Shown here piece by piece: positions 1 to 12,500 of a stretch of DNA of 64,000 bases (position 1 is its first letter; every line of letters begins with the position of its first letter). The translations under genes were made by a program, and so were the position numbers. Source of the DNA: Tetrahymena thermophila SB210 (taxonomy: Eukaryota > Ciliophora > Oligohymenophorea > Hymenostomatida > Tetrahymenidae). The DNA is taken from positions 248,001-312,000 of the forward strand of contig NW_002476570.1 in the NCBI RefSeq assembly GCF_000189635.1. Reading direction: 5' to 3'. The notes below the pieces were generated by a model that was not told the DNA's origin, did no database searches, and saw only the letters and a list, made by a program, of their open reading frames with translations.

Positions 1-1100
1 GCGAAAATTAGTAGTATAAGTGCAGATAATTTTTACATTTTATAGTACAATTCTTTTATTTGTTTGATTTATTTTAAATAATATCAAATCTTTTATTTTA
101 TAACAACTTATTTTAACAAAGAAAAGTGAGAAAAATAAGCCCACCACTTAATCATTATTAGAAGGATATTTAAAACAATAACCAAAATATATAAATGATT
201 TTTGTATAGTGGTATAATTACATATAGTTACATACTTAAGATTAGTTATGTTGGTTACTTCTTTTATTTTAAAACAAAAATTGATAAATAATTTCTTATT
301 CATTTAGTTCTACTAATAATATAAATATACTACTAAAGAATAAATATTAAGTTTGTGAACCCTCTAAAACTTGAGATAAAAAAGCTATTTAGAAATATTA
401 TTGTTAATATTTCATAATTAATTTATAGGTTACATTATTAAAAATCATCTGAAAAATAATTGACTTAAGTTATTCTAATTTAAAAATTTAGAAATCAATA
501 AAAATTTGTTTATTCAAATTGCAACAATATTAATTATATTCTTTATTATCATTTACCAAACATTTTTTCATAAAGAAAAATATTAATAATTATTTATTTA
601 TTTAAATTTATAAAAATCTAGACTTATATAAATGATTTATTTTATCCTTACAGCATTATTTAAACTAAAAAAATTTTTATAATTTTAAGATTGATAAAAG
701 TTTTTAACCTCAATCAAGTTAGTATTGTAAAATAAATTAAAATTAATACAAAGAGAAAATTTAATATATTCAATTTATTTTTATCAGATTTTTTATTGAA
801 AAGTATAAATATGTAACTAAATTTTTTTAAATTTAAAAGTAAATATTAGACAAATAATACTACAAAAAATATAGAGAAGAGTGTAGATAGTTTTAAAATG
901 AAATATTATAAATAAAAAAGTAAAATTACCTAAACAAAAATAATATTTAATAAATAATTTATTTATTTTTATAATTTCATCCTTTAAAAAATAAAAGCTA
1001 ATTTCAAACAAATATAATATATTTTTTTAATTCTTTTAATTTGGTTAACATCTTAGAAATATTTAAAATAATTCTTTCTCTTAAAAATTAAATATTCTTT
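1..1100. other. AT-rich intergenic DNA, no gene seen
   Basis: No frame has convincing coding composition in either the standard or the ciliate code. A 64-codon standard-code frame on the - strand near 817-1011 is almost all F, I, K, L and Y and looks like chance in AT-rich DNA. Confidence 0.6.
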
Positions 1101-1108
1101 TGTAAAAA

Positions 1109-1690
1109 TAAAGAATTATTAGCTATGATTTATCAGTAGTCCATTAATATTAAATTAAAGAATAAAATTCTGTTTTCAATTTTTATTGACATAATGAATT
1201 TAGAATTAAAAAATTATCTTGTATTACAACAATTTATTTGATTTAGAAATGAAATAAATAGAAAAATATTTTTTATTTTTATTTCCTATTTATTTAAAAT
1301 GGAGTTTTCTTCAATTCAAATCTTTTAATAACTTAAAATATTAATCAATAATCAAATTTCAAAACAATAATGAGAAAAACTATCTGATAATTATTTTTAT
1401 AAACATTAAATACAATCATCATTAAGGGTCATGAAACTGTTGAAGTGGCTGTCTCTTAATAATTTGATTTTTTTATTTATAAGGTGGAGTTGGTTTAACT
1501 CACTTAAATTAAAAAATTTTACTTAACTTTGAAGATATCAAATAAATAGCCATTAAAAAATCAAAATAGTTTTTTGTTAAATTGTTCATTATATAAATGT
1601 AAGATAAATACAAAAAATTGATTACATCTTAAAGTCATCATAAATAAATATTTATTAATAAAATTCTAAGCTAAATAAAAATCTTGATTT
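1109..1690 (+). repeat. Dispersed repeat, copy 1 of 3
   Basis: This block is repeated at about 1780-2235 and 6962-7640. All three copies share a segment around TATGATTTAT, a run near AACATTAAATACAATCATCAT, and a G-richer core TAAGGTGGAGTTGGTTTAAC (here near 1481). Copies 1 and 3 also share a tail that copy 2 lacks. No open frame is conserved across copies, so I read it as a noncoding repeat tied to the duplicated locus. It may be old 5' flank or a mobile element. Confidence 0.65.
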
Positions 1691-1779
1691 TTTTAATTAA
1701 AAATGGAAAAATTATGCTAGTATTATTATAAAAGCTTAAATTTATCGATTCTAATTGATTTACATATTAATAATTTTTT

Positions 1780-2235
1780 CATAAAAATTAAAAATAATTT
1801 ATTAAAGTTTTGATATATTTATAAAGACTGATTAACTATGATTTATTGGTAATCTATTAATATTAAATTAATGAATTTAATTATCTTTTCAATTTTTCTT
1901 GACATAATAAATTTAAAAAATTATCTTGTACTACAACAATTTATTTGACTTAAAAAGAATAAATATTTTATTTTCTATTTAATTAAAATTAAGTTTTCTA
2001 CAATTCAAATATTTAAATACTCGCTAAATATTAATAGACAATCAAATTTCAAAACAATAATGAGAGAAGTATCATCTAATTGTAATTATCTTATAAACAT
2101 TAAATACAATCATCATAAAAGGACATTATGCAGTAGTTATTGTTGTTTCTAAATCATTGGTTTTTTATTTATAAGGTGGAGTTGGTTTAACTCTCTTAAA
2201 TTAAAAAATCTTACTATATTTTGAAGTAGGGGTTT
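1780..2235 (+). repeat. Dispersed repeat, copy 2 of 3
   Basis: This is the shorter copy of the repeat at 1109-1690 and 6962-7640. It keeps the G-rich core (near 2174) and then stops abruptly, where unrelated and possibly once-coding sequence begins. It shares extra left-end sequence with copy 3 (TTAAAGTTTTGATATATTTA) that is not evident in copy 1. Confidence 0.6.
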
Positions 2236-2263
2236 AAATGAGCTAAGAAATATTAAAGCTTGA

Positions 2264-2503
2264 CTCGTTGAAAAATTTTTCTCGAGCTAATTCAAAGAAT
2301 GTAAAAGAAGATTTATCCTAATATTTATAATAGAGAAATATAAACATATAAACAAATTAAAATTAAAAATTTCAATTTTATTTATGATAGTTATATATAT
2401 ATGTAGGATACTGCCTTTTTCTAGGTTATACACTGAAATTTTAGATATAGCTATATTTTCAGAAAATCAAAAAAATAGTGATCTCAATTCACTAAATTTT
2501 TGA
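2264..2503 (+). pseudogene. Short coding-like fragment, unknown
   Basis: An 80-codon ciliate-code frame runs from just after one TGA to the next. It has protein-like composition, with basic and hydrophobic stretches and the pieces LVEKFFSSQFKECKRRF and RILPFSRLYTEILDIAIF. There is no initiator and no partner exon that I can identify. I do not recognise the family. It could be the last piece of a dead gene or a chance frame, since a TGA-free run of this length is not rare at this base composition. Confidence 0.25.
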
Positions 2504-2514
2504 ATAGCATTTGG

Positions 2515-3647
2515 TTATATTTACTATTTTCTTTTATATATTATTTAAGGGGAAAAAAAAATATCTTAGGAACTTTAAAATTCAAATATAAATTAATAAT
2601 TAAGATAATATTCTTGAATTCTTTAATATTTTAAACTAAGTTAATTTTAAATGTTTTCTAAACAATTAAATATTATTTAAGAAATTAATATTTTTATAAT
2701 TTTTGACAATAAATTTATTCAATCATTTTTAATATTTCTATATAAAAATATTTCCTTATTTAGAATAAAAATGTCTAATTATTTTAATCTTTACTTTTAG
2801 ATATAAAAATTATTAAATGATTGTTTGGTAACTTGTAACTTTCCTTTTCAAGTTTTTGATTTTTAAGGAGGAAAAATATATTCTTATTTATAAAATTCTT
2901 TAATTAAATTGGTATTAAATCAGAGTTATTATACCTATATTTTCTTATTTTCAAGATGTAATCTCAAGTATTTTTTCTTTTTATCATAATTCAATTTTAA
3001 GCAGCTCCTAAAAAACTATATATTAACAATTTTTTTAAGATAGATTGAAAAAAAAAGAAAGAAATAACTTGAATTTCTTAAAATAATATTATTCTCTATT
3101 TTATGGTAAATTATAACTTTTTCTTACTTTCTTAATTTTGAGATAAAATAATTAAGAATCATTAATATTACATTCATACTTTTTATTACAAAGCTTAGTA
3201 TAAAATAAAATCTAATAATATTCCTTTTATTAATGAAGCTATATATTTTGTAATTTTGATATTATTAATTTTTTACACGATAATAGTCTATTGATAAAAA
3301 ATTATGTAGTTCAAGTATATTTTATTCTGTTAAATACTAAATATGCTTACATAGGCAATTTTTAATTTTGAATAAATAATTTGATATGGCAAAATGAAAA
3401 AAAATTTTAAATCAATCGATTAATCATTTTAAATAATAAAAAAATTATTCAACTTATTTTTTATATATACTTATTAAAAATAAATTTTAATATTAACTTC
3501 AACTAATTGAGTGATATTTAAAATTTTTTCTGATGAAATTTATTTTTATTTACATAGCATGTTTTTGCTTTTTTTAAATTAAGAAAACAATCAACTCAAA
3601 GTATATTAATTTTTTTAAAAAAATTAGCTAAAATTTTAAAATAATAA
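2515..3647 (+). repeat. Duplicated 5' flank of the cysteine-rich gene, copy 1
   Basis: This sequence is collinear with 7855-9556 upstream of the second copy. Shared landmarks are a G-run box near 2545, a TTAAGGAGGAAAAATAT box near 2864, and the closing stretch before the ATG. Copy 2 holds roughly 500 bp more (about 8360-8950), so one copy has an insertion or deletion. Promoter elements would lie in this shared flank, but none can be named. Confidence 0.75.
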
Positions 3648-6614
3648 ATGAAAAAACTATCAAAGTTAAGCAATATAATAGTCTTATTTTGTTTTATTTA
3701 TCATACTTAATGTCAAGGGGATCTATATATTAATGATTTGTCTATTGTTGCAAACCCATATTTAGTTTATTGGAATGATAAAAGTATTGGCTCTCTTGAT
3801 GATTAAGAAAAATAAATTTCTATACCACTAAATAAATAATTTAATTAACCTCTAGATATTCTGTTATCATTAACATGGCAAGATTACTAAAATAGTTAAT
3901 ATAATGGTGTTTCAGTTTAAATACAATCAATAACAAAATCAGATGTGACAATAAAAATATAAAAATAATAAAATTCTAACACAATAAATACTATTAAGGT
4001 AGCTATACTTGCTTTTGAAAAGGATTCTTCAATATTAGTAAATTAAATCAAAATTGATATTTTAAAAGAAAATTTTACATTGAATGGTGATGGCTCTTTT
4101 AGTTATAATTACCAAGACTTATATAAATTACCCAAAATAGAAAATTCAAAAAGAATCCTTAAATGCTTCATCACAGGTTACTTTTAATAGTTTACAGATA
4201 AATCCTATAATTTAAATGGATCCAGAGTAAGTATATTTTTAAATCCTTTGGAAGATGATTTGTCTGATAAATATACTATCTAAATATTAACTTTTGATTA
4301 ATTAAACTCCTTAAAAAGTTTGTAATTTAATTGTCTTGAATTTTATGAGTACGATAAAACTGATAATATTTACAGTTATGTATATTTTTAAGATGACATT
4401 TCATAGATAAAAACTAAGTCAGGTGATATTTTATATGATCAACCTCAAAAAGATAGTCAAGATTGTATATAAGCCTCTTCAATTAATTTACCAAATTTAT
4501 CTTCTAATCAATAAAAAGACCAGATTTTTGTTGGGTTAGGAGGATTTGATGTTGATTAAAAACTTACAGAAACAAAAGTTAGACATGAGATTATTGATTA
4601 CACATCAAACAAATTAAATTTTAAGTATGTGACTTGGAATAAAGATATAGTATATGGCATTAAAACTACTGCCATAATGATTGTATATAAAAAATGTAAA
4701 GCTAGTTAAATTCAAAATTCTTTTACCAAATAATGTGTTATATAATGTGAAGACGAGTACTTTACAATTACTTATTTGGATATTAAAGTATGTTATAAGT
4801 GCGATTCAACTTATAAAACTAGTAGCGATTCAGAAAAATAATGTGTATCTTGTTCAAATACTTTATTTTTATATAAAAATGACTGTGTTAGCAAAAAACC
4901 AGATCCAGCATTTTGTGACTCTTCAAATAGATGCCAAGATTGTTTGGTTAAAGATTGTATAAAATGCTCTTAAAGCGCTAATTAATGCGATTAATGCAAG
5001 TAAAAATCATTTCTATACAATAATTAATGCTATGACTAATAACCAGATGTGACTTATTGTGATAGTAGTAATATTTGTCAATAATGCAACGCCAAAGACT
5101 GTAAGAAATGTGATAATAATCTTAGTTCTTGCTAAGTATGCTTGCCAAATTTTTACCTATTTTAAAAAAATTGTTTTAATTAATAACCAAATCAAACATA
5201 TTGTGATTAATTCAAAGTATGTAATATTTGTAAAAATGTTAATTGTAAATTTTGTGACTAAAGTGATAAATGCATAGCCTGCAACGAAAATTAGTACTTA
5301 TTTAATGATGATTGCCTTAAAAACAAACCAAATAATAGTTATTGTGATGGCTAAAATATATGTAAAAAATGTAATAAAAGTGACTGCTAAGATTGTGATA
5401 TCTCATTAGATAATTGTATAAACTGTCCTTAAAATTATCTCTTAGAAAATAGATGCTATCCAAATTAGCAAGATAAAACATTTTGTGATTAAAAAAAAAC
5501 ATGTTAAAAATGCATTAACTAAAATTGCAAATACTGCTAGTCTGATTTTTAATCTTGCAATAAATGCAATGATAACTAATTTTTATTTAATAATAATTGT
5601 TTTGCCGATTAGCCTTAAAATACTTTTTGTGATGAATAAAGAATATGTTAAAAATGTCAAAACACCAAATGCTAAATTTGTTTTTCAGATTTACTTAATT
5701 GTAAAACGTGCCCTAAAGACCAATACTTATTTAAAGACGATTGCTTTTCTTCAGCTCCAGAAGGCACTTATTGTTAAGCTGATAAAACATGCACAGAATG
5801 TGAAGTAAAAAAATGTTAGATTTGTGACTAATCATTCAAAATATGTTTGAAATGTAATTTAGATTAATTTATTTTAGATGGAAAGTGTTATGACTAATAA
5901 CCAGATGGAACTTACTGTAATTTAGTGAGCAAAACATGTAGTCTTTGCAAATCCTAAAACTGTAAAATTTGTGATTAGTATCTAAATGATTGTAATTAAT
6001 GTGAAAATGGTAAATATCTTTACGATAAAAGATGTTTAAATACTAGACCAGATAATACTTACTGCGATTCTAATAATATTTGTTAAGTATGTAAAGACAC
6101 TTTATGCTAAGAATGCGATGTATCTTTACAAACTTGTTTAAAATGTCTAGATAAAAAATACCTTTTTGAGCTAAAATGCTATGATGCTTAGCCTGAATAA
6201 ACTTATTGCATCAAAGACGAATATAATTGTAAAAAATGCATTAATTTAGATTGCAAGTTTTGTAGTAGCGACTAAACCTCTTGCACAGAATGTTAGCCAA
6301 ATTAATATTTATTTAAATAAAATTGCTTTTAGAACTATCCAGACAATTCTTTTTGTAATTAAAATAATTAATGTTTATAATGTACATAGCAGTATTGCAA
6401 AAGATGTTATTAAGATCTAAGTATTTGTGAAATATGTTATGAAAAATACTATCACTTTGAGGGGTCTTGTAAAGAAAACTAACCAGACAGATCATACTGC
6501 TAATAAGAAAATAAAATATGTCTGAAATGCTTGAATAATAGTTGTCAAGAATGTTATTAAGATTTAAAATAGTGCTCTAAATGTCGTTAGGGGTACTTTA
6601 TTATTAGAAAATGA
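3648..6614 (+). CDS. Truncated cysteine-rich repeat protein, duplicate of the giant gene
   Basis: In the ciliate code (TAA/TAG = Gln) this frame encodes 988 residues and ends at TGA. It opens with a signal peptide (about residues 1-22, MKKLSKLSNIIVLFCFIYHT then Cys), followed by two beta-type domains. The second ends near residue 351 with the pattern FVGLGGFDV...LNFKYVTWN. Cysteine modules fill the rest. It is closely similar to the first part of the gene at 9557. Relative to that copy it lacks 237 bp (79 codons, in frame) near 4850. It also carries one extra base near 6598 that turns the frame into an early TGA. Homology continues out of frame to about 6680. The product has no membrane segments, so it would be secreted, or the gene is a young pseudogene. 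The ATG is chosen because it matches the paralogue and starts a signal peptide. Confidence 0.75.
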
Positions 6615-6690
6615 GTGTTATTAATCATAGCCAAAATAAACATTTTGTGATTTTAAAAATGAATGTTAAAAATTTAACTAACCATTCATA
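6615..6690 (+). pseudogene. Out-of-frame tail of the truncated duplicate
   Basis: Sequence after the early TGA still aligns with about 13062-13125 of the intact gene (for example CATAGCCAAAATAAACATTT), but in another frame. The match fades after about 6680. This shows the stop is secondary and marks the 3' breakpoint of the duplication. Confidence 0.7.
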
Positions 6691-6704
6691 AAGGAAATAT
6701 TTTT

Positions 6705-6998
6705 ATTAATAAATAAAAAGATGAATAAAAAAATAAAAATTTAATTAATAAAGATTATTAGAAACTAAAGTCTTAATATGAAGAACATTGAATTGAAAGT
6801 GAAAATGATAAGATTAAGTATTTACAGATGATTGAAAATTAGGGCATTAAGTAGAATAGACCTGATAGCACTATAAAGGATCAAGCTTATATAATTAGGA
6901 ATTTAAAATAATAGATTTAAAATTTAGAAAACAGTTTAAGAAATTAATTAGAGATATTTTTTCATAAAAATAAAAAATTATTTTGTAAAAATAATTGA
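6705..6998 (+). pseudogene. Coiled-coil-like gene fragment with internal TGA
   Basis: A ciliate-code frame reads as a charged, glutamine-rich, helix-forming peptide (pieces KLKSQYEEH, IESENDKIKYLQMIENQ, IIRNLKQQIQNLENSLRN) and ends at TGA 6996-6998. One TGA at 6789-6791 interrupts it. The heptad-like spacing of L and I suggests a coiled coil. It is not part of the cysteine-rich protein and has no start or upstream exon that I can see. It is probably the remnant of an unrelated gene at the duplication breakpoint. Confidence 0.35.
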
Positions 6999-7640
6999 TT
7001 AAAGTTTTGATATATTTATAAAGAATGATTAGATATGATTTATTGGTAATCGATTAATATTAAATTAATGAATAAAATTTTCTTTTCAATTTTTCTTAAC
7101 ATAATGAATTTAGAATTAAAAAAATTATTTTTTATTATAAAAAATTTATTTGACTTAAAAATATAATATAATAAAATACATATTTTATATATTTTATTTT
7201 CTATCTAAACTAAAATTGAGTTTTCTACAATTCAAATTTTTTAATACCTGCTAAATATTAATAAATAATCAAATTACAAAAAAATAATGAGAAAAGTATC
7301 ATCTAGTTGTAATTATTTTTATAAACATTAAATACAATCATCATTAAAGGAAATTAAACTGTAGTTATTGTTGTTTCTAAATCATTGATTTTTTTATTTA
7401 TAAGGTGGAGTTGGTTTAACTTGCTTAAATTAAAAAATTTTACTTTACTTTGAAGATATCAAATAAATAACCATTAAAAAAAAATCTAAATAGTATTTTA
7501 TTAAATTATGTATTTTGACTAATGTAAGATAAATAAAAAAATTGATTACATTTTTAAGTCATCATGGATAAATATTAATTTAGTAAAATTCTAAACTAAA
7601 TAAATAGCTTGAATATTTTAATAATGTAGCAAATTCAAAG
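6962..7640 (+). repeat. Dispersed repeat, copy 3 of 3
   Basis: This is the third copy of the block seen at 1109-1690 and 1780-2235. It includes the G-rich core near 7399 and the longer right tail of copy 1. It sits between the truncated gene and the 5' flank of the intact gene, where the same repeat precedes the first gene, so it belongs to the duplicated unit. Confidence 0.65.
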
Positions 7641-7854
7641 AGAATAAAAAAAATAATTTTAATGATTTGGAAAAACTATGCTAGTCTAATCTAAATTTAT
7701 CATAAAAAAGCAAATTAAATTTATAATTTCCTATTCAAAGTAAATAATATTAAACTATAGTTTAGATATTTAAGATATAATTAAAAATTTATTTAATCTC
7801 TTAAAGAATCTAATATTTTAATTATTGAATACATTTTGTGTTGGATATGTTTCT

Positions 7855-9556
7855 TTCATAGAAATATTTACTATTTTCTTTTATAGATTATTTAAGGGGG
7901 AAAAAAATATCTAAGGAACTTTAAAATTCAAATGTAGCAATCCATAATTAAGATACTATTCTTGAATCCTTTAACATTTTAAAATAAATTTTAAATATTT
8001 TTTAATAATAAAAAATTATTTGAGAAATTAATATATTAAAAATTTTTGATAATAATTTTATTCTATGATTTTTAATATTTCTTTACATATTTGTAAAAAT
8101 ATATTTCCTTATTTAGAATAAACCTATCTAATTATTTTAATCTTATCTTTTAGATATAAAAATTATTAAATGATTGTTTGGTAACTCTGTAACTTTCCTT
8201 TTCAAGTTTTTGATTTTTAAGGAGGAAAAACATATTCCTAATTATAAAATTCTTTAATTAAATTGATACTAAATCAGAATTATTATACCTAAATTTCCTT
8301 ATTTTCAAGATATGTAATCTCAAGTATTTTTTCTTTTTATCATACTTCAATTTTAAGCAGCTCATAAAAATTATTTTTACATAATAATAGACTTAACTAT
8401 AATTAATCTTAAAACAACTCGTTCATTATATTTACATTTAAATTTAACAAAAACTTATTTATTTACTTCTCATATATAATATTTTTTTATTATACCTGTA
8501 ATTTGGTATCTTTAACAAATAAGATTTGTAACCTGAACTATTTTATCATACTTCTATTTAAAGCAGTTCATAAAAACCATTTTACTTTAACAAAAAATGT
8601 TGTTTTTTTTTCAAAAATTAAAAATTTTTTAGACATACAAAAATAAATTTAACAACACAAAACAATTTTTATTTTATAATATATTTTTCTTAAGAAAAAC
8701 AGTATTATTTTCTAATATCCAAAACTAATTAATATTCTATTTATCGCAAACTAAATATATTTTAAAAATATTCTAATTATAAATTTTCAAGATATGTTTG
8801 ATTATAATAATGAGAGTATCAAGCTATATTATTGGTAGTATTATCATTTTAAATTCATAGTCAATATTTTAAATTTACCTGCAGAAAAACTAAAAGTCAC
8901 TATTAATTTAAAAATGTTCTTTATTATCTATATTGATTAATACCAATATAATAAATTGAATTTCATAAAATAATATTATCCTTTATTTTCATGGAGTTTT
9001 ACAACTTTTTTTTCATTTTTACTTAGTTTTGAGATAAAATAAACCATTTTAATTAAGAATAATAAATATTTCATTCATACTTTTCCTTACAAAGTTTGGT
9101 ATAAAATAAAAGTTAATAATATTCTTTTTATTAATGAAGCTATTTATTTTGTAATTTTGATATGATTAATTTTAACGCATTAATAATCTAGTGATAAAAA
9201 TTCAAGTAGTTCAAGTATATTTTATTCTGTTTAATACTGAATATGTTTACATAACAATTATAAAATTTTGTATAAATCATTTGATTTGGCAAAATGGAAA
9301 ATGTTTTTTAACTATTAAATAAATCGATTAATTATTTTAAATAATAAAAAAAATATTCAACTTATTTTTTATATCTACTTATTAAAAATATATTTTAAAA
9401 TTAACTTCAATTTATGGAGTGATATTTAAAATTTTTTCTGATGAAATTTATTTTAATTTACATAACATGGATTTGCTTTTTTTTAAATTAAGAAAACAAT
9501 CAAATCAGAGTATATTAATTTATAAAAAAAAATTAGCTAAAATTTTAAAATAAATA
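7855..9556 (+). repeat. Duplicated 5' flank of the giant gene, copy 2
   Basis: This is collinear with 2515-3647 but about 500 bp longer. The extra segment (about 8360-8950) has no open frame of note. The G-run box near 7890 and the AAGGAGGAAAAA box near 8219 are retained. The last 600 bp before the ATG are nearly the same in both copies. Confidence 0.75.
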
Positions 9557-12500
9557 ATGAAAAAAGTATCAATGTTAAGCAAAATTATTGTCTTATTTGG
9601 TTTTATTTATCATATTTAATGTCAAGGGGATCTATATATTAATGACTTATCTATTGTTGCAAACCCATATTTAGTTTATTGGAATGATAAAAGTATTGGC
9701 TCTCTTACTGATTAAGAAAAATAAATATCTATACAACTAAATAAATAATTTAATTAATCTCCAGATATTCTGTTATCATTAACATGGTAAGATTACAAAA
9801 ATAGTTAATATAATGGAGTTTCAGTTTAAATACAATCAATAACAAAATCAGATGTGAAAATAAAAATATAAAAATAATAAAATTCTGATACAATAAATAC
9901 TATTAAGGTAGCTATACTTGCTTTTGAAAAGGATTCTTCAATATTAGTAAATTAAATCAAAATTGATATTATAAAAGAAAATTTTACAAAGAATAGTGAT
10001 GGCTCTTTTAGTTATAATTACCAAGACTTATATAAATTACCCAAAATAGAAAATTCAAAAAGAATCCTTAAATGCTTCGTCACAGGTTATTTTTAATAAT
10101 TTACAGATAAATCCTATAATTTAGAAGGATCCAGAGCAAGTATATTCTTAAATCCTTTGGAAGATGATTTGTCTGATAAATATACTATCTAAATATTAAC
10201 TTTTGATTAATTAAACTCCTTAAAAAGTTTGTCATTTAATTGTCTTGAATTTTATAAGTACGATAAAACTGATAATATTTACAGTTATGTATATTTTTAA
10301 GAAGACACATCATAGATAAAAACTAAGCCAGGTGATATTTTATATGATTGTTCTCAAAATAATCAAGATTGTGTTTAAAAATCTACAATTAATTTACCAA
10401 ATTTAGCTTCTAATCAATAAAAAGACCAGATTTTTGTTGGGTTAGGAGGATTTGATGTATATTAAAAAGTTACAGAAACAAAGGTTAGACATGAGATTAC
10501 TGATTACACATAAAACAAATTAAATTTTAAGTATGTAACTTGGAATAAAGATATAGTGTATGGCATTAAAACTACTACCCTAATGATTGTATATAAAAAA
10601 TGTAAAGCTAATTAAATTCAAAATTCTTTTACCAAATAATGTGTCACATAATGCGAAGACGGGTACTTTCCAATTGCTTATTTGGATACTAAAGTGTGTA
10701 ATAAGTGCGATTCAACTTGTAAAACTTGTAGTGGCTCAGAAAAATAATGTACTAGTTGTTTTGATAAATATTTTTTAAATAGTAATACTTGTTAATAATG
10801 TCATCCAAATTGTTAAACTTGCAGTGGTAATACTCAGTCTTAATGCTTAAGTTGTGATTAAAAATATCTTTTTTCAAATCAATGCTATAATGATTAGCCC
10901 CAAAATACTTACTGTGATGATTAAAAAAAATGTTTGAGATGCCTAAATTCTAATTGTTTAACTTGTGATATATCTAAAAATACATGTTTATCTTGTTCAA
11001 ATACTTTATTTTTATATAAAAATGACTGTGTGAGTAAAAAACCAGATCCAGCATTTTGTGACTCTTCAAATAGATGCCAAGATTGTTTGGTTAAAGATTG
11101 TATAAAATGCTCTTAAAGCGCTAATTAATGCGATTTATGCAAGTAAAAATCATTTCTATACAATAATTAATGCTATGACTAATAACCAGATGTGACTTAT
11201 TGTGATAGTAGTAATATTTGTCAATAATGCAACACCAAAGACTGTAAGAAATGTGATAATAATCTTAGTTCTTGCTAAGTATGCTTGCCAAATTTTTACT
11301 TATTTTAAAAAAATTGTTTTAATTAATAACCAAATCAAACATATTGTGATTAATTCAAAGTATGCAATATTTGTAAAAATATTAATTGTAAATTTTGTGA
11401 CTAAAGTGATAAATGCATAGCCTGCAACGAAAATTAGTACTTATTTAATGATGATTGCCTTAAAAACAAACCAAATAATAGTTATTGTGATGGCTAAAAT
11501 ATATGTAAAAAATGTAATAAAAGTGACTGCTAAGATTGTGATATCTAATTAGATAATTGTATAAGCTGCCCTTAAAATTATCTCTTAGAAAATAGATGCT
11601 ATCCAAATTAGCAAGATAAAACATTTTGTGATGAAAAAAAAACATGTTAAAAATGCATTAACCAAAATTGCAAATACTGCTAGTCTGATTTTTAATCTTG
11701 CAATAAATGCAATGAAAACTAATTTTTATTTAATAATAATTGTTTTGCCGATTAGCCTTAAAATACTTTTTGTGATGAATAAAGAATATGTTAAAAATGT
11801 TAAAACATCAAATGCTAAATTTGTTTTTCAGATTTACTTAAATGTAAAATGTGCCCTAAAGACCAATACTTATTTAAAGATGATTGCTTTTCTTCAGCTC
11901 CTGAAGGCACTTATTGTTAAGTTGATAAAATATGCACAGAATGTGAAGTAAAAAAATGCTAAATTTGTGACTAATCACTCAAAGTATGTTGGAAATGTAA
12001 TAAGGATTAATTTATTTTAGATGGAATGTGCTATGACTAATAGCCAGATGGAACTTACTGTAATTTAGAGACAAAAATATGTAGTCGTTGCAAATCCTAA
12101 AATTGTAAAATTTGTGATTAGAATTTAATTTCTTGTAATAAATGCTAATAATTATTTTATTAGTATGAAGATTAATGTTTTTCTGATTAACCTAATTAAA
12201 CTTATTGTGATTATTCATCAGAATGTTATAAATGCGGAAATGAAAGCTGTGCGAGGTGTAATTCTACTCTTGAATAGTGTACTACTTGTTAAAAAGATTA
12301 TTTTTTTTATCAATAAAATTGCTTTAGCAGCCGTCCAAAGTAAACATATTGTGATTAAAAAATAAACAATTAAAGCGATTGCGAATAATGCAAGGTTGAC
12401 GATTGTTTATATTGTGACATTAATTTAAATGATTGCAATTAATGTGAAAACAGTAAATATCTTTACAATAAAAGATGTTTAATGACTAGACCAGATAATA

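Noticed and set aside
817..1011. 64-codon - strand frame in the left flank
   Set aside because: Composition is that expected of random AT-rich DNA, with no homology to anything else in the window.
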